Shown: piece after piece, positions 42,107-50,209 of the stretch
How the letters are laid out: every line of letters starts with the position of its first letter
Numbering within the stretch: position 1 is the stretch's first letter
Assembly: GCA_904379015.1 (NCBI GenBank)
Contig: CAJFHG010000016.1
Span: 1 to 50,209, forward strand
DNA: 50,209 nucleotides
From: Candidatus Paralachnospira caecorum
Lineage (GTDB): Bacteria; Bacillota; Clostridia; Lachnospirales; Lachnospiraceae
Direction of reading: 5' to 3'
Notes under the pieces: model-generated
Database searches by the model: none
What the model was told of the DNA's origin: nothing
The model's input: the letters and a program-made list of their open reading frames with translations, nothing else
Translations under genes and position numbers: made by a program

Positions 42107-42957
42107 CAGTCAGATACTCCTTTCACCAGATTGAGTGTGCTGTCCAGATACAGGACAAAGGCATCCAGATCCGGATCCGACAGAAGATCCAGAAGACGTA
42201 TCCTGCAGGAGCCGTATCCGCCGGAATCCTCTGCCTGAGACTGGACAAAGCCCCAGAAGGACAGCGCTGCCGCGCAGGCAGAAAAAAGATCTTCTGTCAG
42301 GGCCGCGAAGCAGCCGCACAGACAGCCGGCCGCGCAGCCGGTGCCCACGATGGGGCGGGAACGGGGAACGATATGGGACAGGATGACCTCCCGGTCATGT
42401 CCCACAATCCGGTCGCATGGTCCGGTGACGGCCAGGACACGTCCCTGTTTCGGAGGGCGGACAGAAAGCTTTTCGGGGGAAATGCCCTCCGCGTCCACGC
42501 CCTGATGGGTCAGGACGGCATCCTGCAGCGTCTGGATCTCTGACGCGTTGCCCTTCAGGATCCCGTTCCAGGGAAGCTGCAGAAGGGGGGAAATGGCGCG
42601 CAGCCGGTAGGCGGACGCGCCCGCGCCCACGGGATCCAGCACCGCCGGGATCTGATGTTCGGCGGCGGCTTTCAGGGAGGCGCGGACAGCGGCCTCTTTT
42701 TCGGGGGACGGCTGTCCCATATTCGCCACAAAGGCGCAGGAATGGGCAGTGATCTCTTCCGTCTCACCGGCATAATCCGCCATGACGGGTCTTGCGCCCG
42801 CCGCGGCCATCACATCGGCGCAGAAGGCGGCGGAGACTCCGTTGGGGATCACATGGACCAGGGGAGCCCGGAGAGGAAGCGCCCGGGTCAGGCTCAGGAT
42901 CTGGTCGGTCAGCTTTTTCTTTTCGTTTGATGTCGTCGGATCAGTCGGTCTGTTCAT
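42106..42957 (-). CDS. thiM: Hydroxyethylthiazole kinase
   Basis: 283 residues. Phosphorylates 4-methyl-5-hydroxyethylthiazole for salvage. VLDPVGAGASAYR, ILKGNASEI and the C-terminal anion hole GTGCAAGC with the catalytic Cys identify the family. The N-terminal substrate segment HVIPNGVSAAFCADV differs from the usual HCITNxV form, so it is a divergent member. Its start lies 17 bases inside thiD, showing tight coupling. Together with thiC, thiD, thiE and the ThiW transporter it gives both de novo pyrimidine synthesis and thiazole salvage. Confidence 0.92.
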   Translation of the reverse strand: MNRPTDPTTSNEKKKLTDQILSLTRALPLRAPLVHVIPNGVSAAFCADVMAAAGARPVMADYAGETEEITAHSCAFVANMGQPSPEKEAAVRASLKAAAEHQIPAVLDPVGAGASAYRLRAISPLLQLPWNGILKGNASEIQTLQDAVLTHQGVDAEGISPEKLSVRPPKQGRVLAVTGPCDRIVGHDREVILSHIVPRSRPIVGTGCAAGCLCGCFAALTEDLFSACAAALSFWGFVQSQAEDSGGYGSCRIRLLDLLSDPDLDAFVLYLDSTLNLVKGVSD

Positions 42958-43756
42958 TCTGGTCTCTCCTTCCGATGCGGAAGCAATGATCCACAGGGCC
43001 CCGTCCGTGTCCCATAGAAAGGCCCGCGGCGAGAGCGCCGGAAAGATAATCCTTTGCTTCTCTCACGGCGTCCTGCAGAGAAAGGCCGAGCGCCAGTCCG
43101 GAGGCAATCGCCGAGGACAGGGTACATCCGGTGCCGTGGCTGTTCTGCGTCTGTACGCGGGAGCCGGGATACCAGACAGGGCCGCTGTCCAGGAACAGAA
43201 GATCATCGGCGCTGTCCGGCAGATGGCCGCCCTTTAACAGGACAGGGTGTCCGGTGACAGAAAAAAGCTTCTCACCCGCCCGGATCATATCGTTCCGGTC
43301 CTGCACCGGCATGTCCAGCAGAGCCTCCGCTTCCCGGAGATTGGGCGTGATCAGGTCCGCTGCGGGAAGAAGCTCATGGACCAGGGCGTCCATGGCTTCT
43401 TCCCTGATCAGCCGGTGGCCGCTGGTAGAGACCATGACAGGATCAAGTACGATATTTTCGGCTTCGTATTCCCGGAGCTTTTCCGCGATAACGCGGATGG
43501 TCTCCCCGGATGACACCATGCCGATTTTGACGGCGTCGGGCCGGATATCGGAAAAAACGGCGTCGATCTGGCGGCCGGCCAGATCAGCCGGAAGCTCCGT
43601 AACGCCGGTCACGCCCAGGGTATTCTGGACGGTGATGGCAGTTATGGCTGTCATGCCATAGCAGCCGAAGGCGGTCATGGTCTTCAGATCCGCCTGGATG
43701 CCGGCTCCTCCGCTGGGATCGGAGCCGGCAATCGAAAGGACGGCGGGGCGCTTCAT
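42941..43756 (-). CDS. thiD: HMP / HMP-phosphate kinase
   Basis: 271 residues. Makes HMP-pyrophosphate by two phosphorylations. The N-terminus VLSIAGSDPSGGAGIQADLKT and the C-terminal signature NSHGTGCTLSSAIASGLA with the catalytic Cys are textbook, as are VLDPVMVSTSG and LITPNLREAEAL. The ATG is 4 bases inside the thiW end. Third gene of the riboswitch-controlled thi operon. Confidence 0.97.
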   Translation of the reverse strand: MKRPAVLSIAGSDPSGGAGIQADLKTMTAFGCYGMTAITAITVQNTLGVTGVTELPADLAGRQIDAVFSDIRPDAVKIGMVSSGETIRVIAEKLREYEAENIVLDPVMVSTSGHRLIREEAMDALVHELLPAADLITPNLREAEALLDMPVQDRNDMIRAGEKLFSVTGHPVLLKGGHLPDSADDLLFLDSGPVWYPGSRVQTQNSHGTGCTLSSAIASGLALGLSLQDAVREAKDYLSGALAAGLSMGHGRGPVDHCFRIGRRDQNEQTD

Positions 43757-44295
43757 GATACGGCCCTTTCCGCCAGCAGTCCCTTCAGGGTGTCCAGAAT
43801 ACCGGACTTATAAAGAACGCCCAGAAACACGAAGGCGATGCAGGTGCCGGCCAGGGAGCTCATGAAGAAGGGCAGGACGTAAGCGAAAATAGCCGTCGTC
43901 TGTCCCATGAGGTAGGAGGCGACGGGGAAGCAGAGCAGTCCGCCGAGAACGCCGGTCCCAAACAGCTCTCCGATGTAGGTGAGCGTCAGCTTATGGCTGT
44001 ATTTGTACATCAGTCCGGCCAGCAGGGCGCCCACCATGCTGCCGGGGAAGGCCAGAAGGCTGCCGGTTCCCATGAGGTTCCGGATCAGAGAGGTGCAGAA
44101 TGCCGCGGCGACGCCCCAGGCAGGGCCAAGAAACACGGCGCAGAGAATATTGACCAGATGCTGGATCGGATAGCATCTGGATGCGCCGATGGGAATGGAA
44201 AAGCCGGACAGGGCCACGGTAAGGGCCACCAGCATGGCGGCAGTCACCAGTTTCTTTGTATTGATCAGTCTGTGTTTTGCTGTATGATGATTCAT
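43753..44295 (-). CDS. thiW: ThiW, thiazole-specific ECF transporter S component
   Basis: 180 residues with about five helices. The sequence KLVTAAMLVALTVALSGFSIPIGASRCYPIQHLVNILCAVFLGP is the typical ThiW start, and SLIRNLMGTGSLLAFPGSM is the S-component core. It should bind the hydroxyethylthiazole moiety and use a shared ECF energising module encoded elsewhere. AAAAGGAG precedes the ATG on the minus strand. Its place between thiC and thiD, with thiM downstream, fits thiazole salvage. Confidence 0.94.
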   Translation of the reverse strand: MNHHTAKHRLINTKKLVTAAMLVALTVALSGFSIPIGASRCYPIQHLVNILCAVFLGPAWGVAAAFCTSLIRNLMGTGSLLAFPGSMVGALLAGLMYKYSHKLTLTYIGELFGTGVLGGLLCFPVASYLMGQTTAIFAYVLPFFMSSLAGTCIAFVFLGVLYKSGILDTLKGLLAERAVS

Positions 44296-44345
44296 GGATA
44301 TGCACTCCTTTTTTCTTTATTTATGGTATTTATATTGAGAACGGA

Positions 44346-45653
44346 TCATTCGTCATAAATGCTGACGATTTCGCCGTCCAGGATCCGGTTCATGTTTTTG
44401 ACGGCGCAGAAATTGCCGCACATGGAACAGGTGTCTTCTTTTTCGGGCTTTGCCGAAGCGCGGTAGCGGCGGGCCTTTTCACCGTCCAGGGCGAGATCGA
44501 ACATGCTCTCCCAGTCCAAATTTTTGCGGGCCGTGCTCATGGCCCGGTCCCATTCGGCCGCGCCGGGGACGCCTTTGGCGATGTCCGCGGCGTGAGCGGC
44601 GATCTTGGAGGCGATGATGCCCTCCCGTACGTCGTCCACATCGGGAAGCCTCAGATGCTCGGCCGGCGTGACATAGCAGAGGAAGGCGGCGCCGTGAGCG
44701 GCCGCCAGAGCGCCGCCGATGGCGGCGGTGATATGGTCATAGCCGGGAGCCACATCTGTCACCAGAGGGCCCAGCACATAGAAGGGCGCGCCCTTGCAGA
44801 GGGTCTTCTGGATCCGCATATTGGCCTCGATCTGATCCAGAGGCATGTGGCCGGGGCCTTCGATCATAACCTGGACATTCTTTTCCCAGGCCCGCTTTGT
44901 CAGTTCGCCCAGGGTGACGAGCTCTTCGATCTGGGAGATGTCGGAGGCGTCGGCGATGGAGCCGGGGCGGCAGGCGTCTCCCAGGCTCAGGGTGACGTCG
45001 TATTCCTGGCAGATTTCCAGAATCTCGTCAAAGCGCTCGTAAAAAGGATTTTCCTTTCCTGTCATTTCCATCCAGGCAAAGATAATGGAGCCGCCGCGGG
45101 ACACGATATTGGTCAGCCGTTTGTTCTTTTTGAACCGTTCGGCGGTGCTTTTGTTGATGCCGCAGTGGATGGTCATGAAATCCACGCCGTCCTGGGCATG
45201 CATTTTGACGATATCCAGCCATTCGTCGGTGGTGATCTCTTTCAGAGCCTTGTGGTAGTAGACGACGGCGTCGTAAATGGGAACGGTGCCGATGACCGCG
45301 GGACACTGGCTGGTCAGCATGTTCCGGAATTTCCGGGTGTCGCCGAAGGAGCTCAGATCCATGATGGCTTCCGCCCCCATTTTCACGGCGTCATTGACCT
45401 TTTCCAGCTCCTTTTCCAGATCGCTGCAGTCTCTGGAAGTTCCCAGATTGACATTGATCTTGGTCTTCAGCATGGAGCCGATGCCGTTGGGATCCAGGCA
45501 GCTGTGCCGCTTGTTGGCGGGAATGATCACCCTGCCTTCGGCCATCAGTTCCATGAGCCGGTCGACGTCCATCTGCTCTTTGGCGGCGACGATTTCCATT
45601 TCCGGTGTGATGATGCCCTTTCTGGCAGCATCCATCTGAGTGGTATAATTCAT
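44346..45653 (-). CDS. thiC: Phosphomethylpyrimidine synthase
   Basis: 435 residues, the short clostridial form. Radical-SAM enzyme that converts aminoimidazole ribotide to HMP phosphate. [23 protein letters not shown], the [16 protein letters not shown] block and the C-terminal cluster motif [11 protein letters not shown] are intact. The start ATG 45653 follows AAAAGGAGG; a longer open frame would run back through the terminator stem of the riboswitch. First gene of the operon. Confidence 0.98.
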   Translation of the reverse strand: MNYTTQMDAARKGIITPEMEIVAAKEQMDVDRLMELMAEGRVIIPANKRHSCLDPNGIGSMLKTKINVNLGTSRDCSDLEKELEKVNDAVKMGAEAIMDLSSFGDTRKFRNMLTSQCPAVIGTVPIYDAVVYYHKALKEITTDEWLDIVKMHAQDGVDFMTIHCGINKSTAERFKKNKRLTNIVSRGGSIIFAWMEMTGKENPFYERFDEILEICQEYDVTLSLGDACRPGSIADASDISQIEELVTLGELTKRAWEKNVQVMIEGPGHMPLDQIEANMRIQKTLCKGAPFYVLGPLVTDVAPGYDHITAAIGGALAAAHGAAFLCYVTPAEHLRLPDVDDVREGIIASKIAAHAADIAKGVPGAAEWDRAMSTARKNLDWESMFDLALDGEKARRYRASAKPEKEDTCSMCGNFCAVKNMNRILDGEIVSIYDE

Positions 45654-45674
45654 ATGTTTTCCTCCTTTTGCCGG

Positions 45675-45706
45675 AAAAAAGAGGCCTGCCCGTAAGGACA
45701 AGCCCC
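45675..45706 (-). terminator. Terminator stem of the TPP riboswitch expression platform
   Basis: On the minus strand GGCTTGTCC, loop TTAC, GGGCAGGCC (two G-U pairs), C, then T6 at plus 45675-45680. It lies about 80 bases after the aptamer and about 10 bases before the thiC ribosome site, exactly where a transcription-stop platform would be. Confidence 0.8.
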
Positions 45707-45774
45707 GAAAAGATGCGAATATGCGATGCCGGAAACGGCAGGTATTTTGGTATTCATCTTTGTATTCAGTGCGG

Positions 45775-45857
45775 GATGTCTTCCTACGACGGCATTATCC
45801 GTATCAGGTCATGGGTCGGAGCAAGCTCCCTCTCAGCCATTGTTCAGCTCCCCAGAC
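45775..45857 (-). promoter_or_regulatory. TPP (THI-box) riboswitch aptamer
   Basis: Minus-strand reading gives GGGGAGC, then GGCTGAGAGGGAG, GACCCATGACCTGATACGG, ATAATGCCGTCGTAGGAAG. These are the conserved P1/P2 start, the CTGAGA pyrimidine-binding loop, the ACCTGAT and GGATAATGCC pyrophosphate-binding parts of the thi-box. It lies about 120 bases upstream of thiC. High TPP should turn the thi operon off through the downstream terminator. Confidence 0.95.
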
Positions 45858-46066
45858 AACTGGCAGCGCCAGCTTTGATCCAGCAGATATTTGGTTTATA
45901 AAGCGATTATAAACAGTGATTTTTATAAAGTCAACCATTTTGGCGGGAACCAAGACACATGTTTTCTGCTGCCTTCATAAGAATGGATTTCCTAAACGGA
46001 CCGATCTGTGCTATACTGGGTCATGGACGGGAATGTCTGAAAACAGAGTAAAGGAATGGAAGAGAA

Positions 46067-47542
46067 ATGAAGTTTAAAATAGAAGAACTGCTTGAAATAC
46101 TGGAAAAAGAAGGACTTCTCAGGGAAGCGTCGAAGGAGGTCCGGACACTGGCGCCCACATCCTTTACGGACAATTCAAAGGAAGCGGAGCCGGGGGCTTT
46201 CTTTGTCTGCAAGGGCTTTGCCTTTAAAAGAGAATATCTGGAAATGGCGGAGGAGAAGGGCGCGGTCCTTTATATGGCACAGGAGGATTTCGGGACGGGG
46301 CTGCCCCGCATCCTGGTGACGGATATCAGAAAGGCCGTTTCCCTGGCGGCCCGCTGGTTTTACGGGAATCCCGGCGAAAGCATGTTTGTGACAGGAATTA
46401 CGGGAACAAAGGGAAAGACAACTACCGCGTATATCCTGAAGTCCATCCTGGACGCGGCCAGACCCGGGAAAACTGCCATTTTTTCCACAATGGAGATCAA
46501 TACGGGGGCACATCAGCATGTGACCCATCTGACGACGCCGGAGCCGGCTGTTCTCCAGAAATACTTCAGGGAGGCGGCGGATTCCGGATGCGATCATGTG
46601 GTCATGGAGGTGTCCTCTCAGGCCATGAAGCTTTCCAGGGTATACGGAGAGCGTTTTCCCATCGGCATGTTTCTCAATGTAGACGAGGATCATGTGGGGG
46701 AAAAGGAGCATGCGACTCTGGAGGAGTATGTAAACTGCAAAATATCCTTCCTGGCCCAGTGTGATACGGTGATCGTCAACCGGGGCACCCGTTTTTTTGA
46801 CAGGGTGCTGGCCGGCTGTCAGGGAAAGCGCGTTGTTCTGTACGGCTATGAGCCGGACTGCGACGGGATCATCCGGAATGTATCCTCCGGAACGGACGGA
46901 TGCAGGTTTGAGCTTGGATGGAAGGGAAACTGGTATGCCTTTGAGAGCAGTCTGGTGGGCAGCTTCAACGTGGAAAATCTGACGGCGGCCATACTGGCGG
47001 CCTTCCTGATGGGCCTTGATCCGGGCACCATTCAGGAGGGGATCCGGTATATTCATATTCCGGGAAGGATGATGCTGATGGAATATGACGGCATCCATAT
47101 CGTGGTGGATTACGCCCACAACAGACTGAGCTTTCAGAAGGTATATGAGGCGGTTCGGGAGACATTCTCGCCCCGGCATATCCACGCGGTCTTCGGCAGT
47201 GCGGGAGAACGTTCGCCCCTGCGCAAAAAGGATATGGGAGAGCTTGCCCAGCAGTACGCGGATTTTGTGTATCTGACGGAGGATGATCCGGGATTTGAAA
47301 GTGTGGAAGACATCTGCCGGGAGATTCAGTCCCATATCACAAAGCCCTGCCAGATCATTCCCGACAGGGAGACGGCAGTGCGGACCGCTCTCGACGCCGC
47401 GGAGCCGGGGGACGTGGTGATTCTGGCAGGAAAGGGCGCCGAGGTGACCCAGAGGGTGAAAGGGACGTTTGTGCCCTATATTTCGGACGCGAAAGCGGCT
47501 CAGAAATGGATTGCGGAAAAGCGGATGCAGAAACGTCAGTAG
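46067..47542 (+). CDS. Divergent MurE-like Mur ligase
   Basis: 491 residues, Mur ligase fold with the ATP loop TGITGTKGKTTT, TTPEPAVLQ, VSSQAMKL and the carbamylated-Lys region HATLEEYVNCKISF (K225). Canonical MurE adds meso-diaminopimelate or Lys to UDP-MurNAc-dipeptide. Here the specificity loop DNPR is DDPG (406-409), DYAHTPD is DYAHNRL and GCGGDRD is GSAGERS. It is therefore probably a paralogue with a different amino acid or nucleotide substrate, not the essential MurE. TATACT at 46012-46017 may be its -10. A strong terminator follows. Confidence 0.8.
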   Translation: MKFKIEELLEILEKEGLLREASKEVRTLAPTSFTDNSKEAEPGAFFVCKGFAFKREYLEMAEEKGAVLYMAQEDFGTGLPRILVTDIRKAVSLAARWFYGNPGESMFVTGITGTKGKTTTAYILKSILDAARPGKTAIFSTMEINTGAHQHVTHLTTPEPAVLQKYFREAADSGCDHVVMEVSSQAMKLSRVYGERFPIGMFLNVDEDHVGEKEHATLEEYVNCKISFLAQCDTVIVNRGTRFFDRVLAGCQGKRVVLYGYEPDCDGIIRNVSSGTDGCRFELGWKGNWYAFESSLVGSFNVENLTAAILAAFLMGLDPGTIQEGIRYIHIPGRMMLMEYDGIHIVVDYAHNRLSFQKVYEAVRETFSPRHIHAVFGSAGERSPLRKKDMGELAQQYADFVYLTEDDPGFESVEDICREIQSHITKPCQIIPDRETAVRTALDAAEPGDVVILAGKGAEVTQRVKGTFVPYISDAKAAQKWIAEKRMQKRQ

Positions 47543-47598
47543 GCGGGGATACGAAGACGCGGCAGGAAGACTGCCTGGAAATGTGTCAGAAAGAGTAT

Positions 47599-47649
47599 AA
47601 AAAAGAGGATGTGCAAAGGTGCCAGAGACCTTTGCGCATCCTCTTTTTT
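47599..47649. terminator. Strong bidirectional terminator
   Basis: AAAAAAGAGGATGTGCAAAGG (47599-47619) pairs with 47629-47649 (one G-T), with a 9-base loop and A6/T6 ends. It serves the convergent Mur ligase and methyltransferase genes. Confidence 0.93.
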
Positions 47650-47673
47650 GGTACCGGTCACAGATACAGCCTG

Positions 47674-48441
47674 TCAGGCAGGGCGGCTGGCGGTGATCAG
47701 GAACATGGGGGTGGCGCTGAAGTTGATTTTTTCTTCCTCAGACCATACCCGGTTCCAGATCTTTTCATCAGCCGCGGCCTGCATGTGAAGCTTCCCCAGC
47801 AGATCCAGGTCCCAGGAGGGGCGCTGGGCCGCGCTCAGAGGAACGCGCCGGGCGATCGCTTCCATGGCGTCGATGTCCGTGTGAATGTATTCGTCGTGGA
47901 TGCCTGCCTGTGCCGTGCGTCGGCGGTCTGTTTCATAGGCTTCTCTTTTTTCCTCATTATAGAGATAGCCGTACCAGTCCGCGTCAAAGTTCAGCAGAAG
48001 GCCGCCGGGTTTCAGAACGCGGCACCATTCTCCGTAGGCTTTTTCCGGATGGGGCAGGTTCCAGGTCAGGTTCCTGGAGACGACTACATGGAAGCTCTGA
48101 TCATCAAAGGCCAGTGCCTCGCCGTTCATCTCGAGAAATGTGATGGTTCCTGACAGGGAGCCGGCATTTTTCCGGGCTTCCGTCAACATGGCCGGTGTAT
48201 AGTCGATGGCTGTGACCCGGTAGCCGGCTTCTGCCAGAATAATAGCGAAAAAGCCGGGGCCGCAGCCTACTTCAAGGATATGGATTTCCTCCGGCGCTTT
48301 GCCGGGGAATCTCTTTCCGATCTGCTCCCGGATCACCCGGAGCCAGTTTTTTCTCTGGCCTGTGGCCAGTTCCGTCTGATTGACCTGGGAATAACCGGAC
48401 GCGCGTCCGGTCCAGTAGGCCTGATTTTCGGATTCAAACAT
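47674..48441 (-). CDS. Class I SAM-dependent methyltransferase (second of pair)
   Basis: 255 residues. Motif I is ILEVGCGPGFFAIILAEAG, motif II region VTAIDYTPAM and motif IV-like VVVSRNLTWNLPHPEKAY, then the VLKPGGLLLNFDADW strand. The N-terminus ENQAYWTGRASGYSQVNQ and C-terminus SATPMFLITASRPA are shared in form with the upstream paralogue. It overlaps that gene by 8 bp. The Arg-Asn-Leu-Thr-Trp motif is characteristic of both. Substrate is unknown; the nearby NikB-like permease gene suggests a link to uptake of a small chelator or peptide, but that is inference. Confidence 0.85.
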   Translation of the reverse strand: MFESENQAYWTGRASGYSQVNQTELATGQRKNWLRVIREQIGKRFPGKAPEEIHILEVGCGPGFFAIILAEAGYRVTAIDYTPAMLTEARKNAGSLSGTITFLEMNGEALAFDDQSFHVVVSRNLTWNLPHPEKAYGEWCRVLKPGGLLLNFDADWYGYLYNEEKREAYETDRRRTAQAGIHDEYIHTDIDAMEAIARRVPLSAAQRPSWDLDLLGKLHMQAAADEKIWNRVWSEEEKINFSATPMFLITASRPA

Positions 48442-49177
48442 GTTCTGTCACCTCTGTCTGGTTGTGAGCGCAGATTGTAAACATCGGGGTAGGGTTATAA
48501 AACGCGTCTGCCTTCTGGTACAGGCGGCGGCTCAGATCCCGGTCGATCCGGATATTCCGGAATCCGGCGGCGGCCAGAATATCCCGGTCCCAGGCAGGAC
48601 GGGGCTTCTGGGCAGGGGCCAGCTCTGATTTCAGATGCTCGTAAGCCGCGTTCAGAGAAGCGTCGATGGCTCTGTGAGCGTGGTTGGCCGGCAGCTGCGC
48701 TTCGTTATTGTTTTCCCGGCAGTAATCACCGTCAAAATTCAGCAGGATCCCCTCCGGTTTCAGAAGCTGCTTCCATCTGATGTAGGTCTCCTTCAGATGA
48801 GGCAGTGTCCAGGTGAGGTTCCGGCTGAGTATCACATCGAAGGAACCGTCCGGAAAGTCAGGATTTTCAGCGTCCATGACCCGAAAGTCAATGGAAAGTC
48901 CAAGACTGTCCGCGGTTTTTCTGGCTTCTTTGATCATTTCGGGCGTCAGGTCGATGCCCGTTACATGGTGGCCCATGGAAGCCAGGATCACAGAAAAAAA
49001 GCCGCTTCCGCATCCCACGTCCAGGATATCGAGAAATTTGCCTCTGGGAAGATAACGGAGGAGTTCTTCTGTCCACTGGACACGTTTTTCGCTGTGCAGC
49101 TCCTGCGTCCTGAGAGAAGAAAACTGTCCGGATCTCCTGGCCCAGTATTCTGTAATTTCCTGTTTGATCGTTTCCAT
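48434..49177 (-). CDS. Class I SAM-dependent methyltransferase (first of pair)
   Basis: 247 residues. Motif I ILDVGCGSGFFSVILASMG, VTGIDLTPEM, SRNLTWTLPHLKETY and LLKPEGILLNFDGDY parallel the second protein step by step, so the pair arose by tandem duplication and diverged. TPMFTICAHN near the end matches TPMFLITASR in the partner. GGAGG lies 5 bases before the minus-strand ATG. The genes are divergent from the NikB-like permease gene, with about 270 bases of regulatory DNA between. Confidence 0.85.
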   Translation of the reverse strand: METIKQEITEYWARRSGQFSSLRTQELHSEKRVQWTEELLRYLPRGKFLDILDVGCGSGFFSVILASMGHHVTGIDLTPEMIKEARKTADSLGLSIDFRVMDAENPDFPDGSFDVILSRNLTWTLPHLKETYIRWKQLLKPEGILLNFDGDYCRENNNEAQLPANHAHRAIDASLNAAYEHLKSELAPAQKPRPAWDRDILAAAGFRNIRIDRDLSRRLYQKADAFYNPTPMFTICAHNQTEVTEHV

Positions 49178-49212
49178 AAATTCCTCCGCAGAAAAAACAT
49201 TTTCTTTATTTC

Positions 49213-49226
49213 ACAGTAAACACTGT
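49213..49226. promoter_or_regulatory. Small dyad between methyltransferase and permease genes
   Basis: ACAGT-AAAC-ACTGT, a 5-bp dyad with a 4-base spacer, lies about 36 bases upstream of the first methyltransferase start. A second palindrome, CCCCC-GT-GGGGG, lies at about 49268-49279. Either could be a regulator site; neither is strong. Confidence 0.3.
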
Positions 49227-49341
49227 TCAGTACGGAACCAGAATAACGGATTTGCGCCTGTTCCACAAGCCCCCGTGGGGGATAAAAAACGGGAAATTGT
49301 TAAAAAAATAATTTTATTCCGGAAAGAACCCCCACCCCGGC

Positions 49342-49370
49342 TTGTGCAGAAAACGGAAAACCTGTATAAT
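49342..49370 (+). promoter_or_regulatory. Promoter of the NikB-like permease operon
   Basis: TTGTGC (49342-49347), 17 bases, TATAAT (49365-49370), about 80 bases before the TTG start at 49449. Confidence 0.72.
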
Positions 49371-49448
49371 AGGGCAGATTCAATGGAGCTTCTGCGGCAG
49401 CGCGGCCGGCGGGAACTATGAAAAAACAGGAGACAGGAGGAGCGGAAT

Positions 49449-50209
49449 TTGAAAGGTTATATCGGGAAAAGGCTTCTGCAGCTGATTCCCATTCTGATCG
49501 GCGTGACATTTCTTTCATTCGCCCTGATGCGGCTGGCGGGGAGCGACGCGGTCACAGAACGGTATGAAGCCAGCGGCCAGGCGGTGTCAGAGGAAGTGAT
49601 GGAAGAGGCCAGACGGGAGCTGGGGCTTGACAAGCCCTTTCTGACCCAGTATCTGGTATGGCTGAAGGGGATGGTTACGGGAGATATGGGAGAGAGCTAT
49701 GTTTCCGGCCGGGACGTATTCCAGACTTTTATCTCCAAGCTGCCGGCGACCATTCTTCTGACGGTTTCTTCCGTTCTTCTGACGGTGCTTCTGTCGGTCC
49801 CGCTGGGGATCTGGTCAGCGGTGAAGCAGAACCGGTTTACAGACTATCTGATCCGTTTCCTCAGTTTTGTGGGGAACGCGCTTCCCAATTTTTTTGTGGC
49901 GCTCCTGCTGATGTATCTGTTTTCCATCAAGCTGGGATGGCTTCCGGTGATCGCGTCGGGGACGGGATTCACAAGTCTGGTCATGCCTACCCTGACCCTT
50001 GCCATCGCCATGTCGGCAAAATACACAAGGCAGGTGCGGGCTGCTGTCCTGGAAGAGCTGGGGAAGGATTACGTGACGGGAGCCAGGGCCAGAGGCGTGC
50101 GGGAGCGGGTGATCCTCTGGAAAAATGTGCTGAGATCCTCGCTTCTGACGATCATTACACTTCTGGCTCTTTCAATCGGAAGTCTTTTGGGCGGAACGGC
50201 CATTGTAGA
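49449..50209 (+). CDS. NikB/DppB-type ABC permease (3' end beyond window)
   Basis: At least 253 residues, running off the window. The start is TTG 49449, 8 bases after AGGAGG. The N-terminus MKGYIGKRLLQLIPILIGVTFLSFALMRLAGSDAV (residues 1-35), the RRELGLDKPFLTQYLVWLKGMVTGDMGES block and the EAA loop EELGKDYVTGARARGVRERVILWKNVLR identify the nickel/di-oligopeptide permease family. NikB-type proteins form the channel with NikC and receive cargo from an external binding protein. It is the first gene of its operon; partners should follow outside the window. Cargo may be nickel, a peptide or a metallophore complex. Confidence 0.9.
   Translation, partial: MKGYIGKRLLQLIPILIGVTFLSFALMRLAGSDAVTERYEASGQAVSEEVMEEARRELGLDKPFLTQYLVWLKGMVTGDMGESYVSGRDVFQTFISKLPATILLTVSSVLLTVLLSVPLGIWSAVKQNRFTDYLIRFLSFVGNALPNFFVALLLMYLFSIKLGWLPVIASGTGFTSLVMPTLTLAIAMSAKYTRQVRAAVLEELGKDYVTGARARGVRERVILWKNVLRSSLLTIITLLALSIGSLLGGTAIV

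Noticed and set aside
44277-45695. A 472-codon plus-strand frame across the thiC region
   Set aside because: It mirrors thiC codon for codon; thiC is certain from its cluster motif and riboswitch.
1-50209. CRISPR arrays, rRNA genes and complete insertion sequences
   Set aside because: No regularly spaced repeats, rRNA signatures or transposase with terminal inverted repeats were seen.

Overview
The window reads as chromosomal DNA of an endospore-forming, Gram-positive, moderately GC-rich member of the class Clostridia, most likely a Lachnospiraceae species. That placement is an inference. It rests on AddAB in place of RecBCD, a small alarmone synthetase, an alpha/beta-type small acid-soluble spore protein, ThiW with a TPP-riboswitch-controlled thi operon, strong AGGAGG ribosome sites, frequent GTG/TTG starts, and the neighbourhood style. 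The backbone is GC-rich in third codon positions, which produces many long antisense shadow ORFs.

Layout. 1-5255: an exodeoxyribonuclease III (cut by the window edge), an Uup-like ABC-F ATPase, a GlgX-like protein that has lost all three catalytic carboxylates, and a TraX-family membrane protein. All four are joined by 4-bp start/stop overlaps. 5344-6489: a PfkB sugar kinase. 6490-12617: an AT-richer island with a secreted small protein, a lipoprotein, two ABC-type membrane subunits, an ATPase, and a BlaI repressor with an M56 (BlaR1-like) metalloprotease sensor. 12738-25676: housekeeping genes: luxS and trpS (divergent), an FAH-family hydrolase, a GNAT acetyltransferase, an FMN-bind-like membrane protein, a RelQ-type (p)ppGpp synthetase, addB, addA and an anchored C39-like protease. 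25788-28225: a PadR-controlled envelope operon (DUF1700, DUF4097, PspC) with a consensus promoter overlapped by a perfect dyad. 28307-29303: a spore protein, a CBS-domain protein and tRNA-Leu(UAG).

29321-37264 is an accessory region beginning exactly at tRNA-Leu. It holds a decayed tyrosine integrase, a Uma2 fragment, a phage minor-head protein fragment followed by a frameshifted nuclease-toxin-like domain and a possible immunity gene, a frameshifted YjcQ-like gene, and a chimeric flavin-reductase/nitroreductase scar. It then holds intact cargo: a flavin reductase divergent from an HxlR regulator, a DUF1648 fragment, a small HTH protein, a Vat/CatB-type acetyltransferase, another flavin reductase, a DUF3795 protein and an orphan protein.

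37393-50209: an SDR dehydrogenase; a 1024-residue protein combining a WYL-like N-terminus, an SF1 helicase and a PD-(D/E)XK-like nuclease; the operon thiC-thiW-thiD-thiM-thiE behind a TPP riboswitch with an evident terminator; a divergent MurE paralogue; two overlapping paralogous methyltransferases; and the start of a NikB/DppB-type ABC permease gene that runs off the window.

The strongest candidates for something undescribed are the inactive GlgX-like protein inside a DNA-repair/translation operon, the secreted-protein/ABC/BlaI-M56 island, and the WYL-helicase-nuclease protein.
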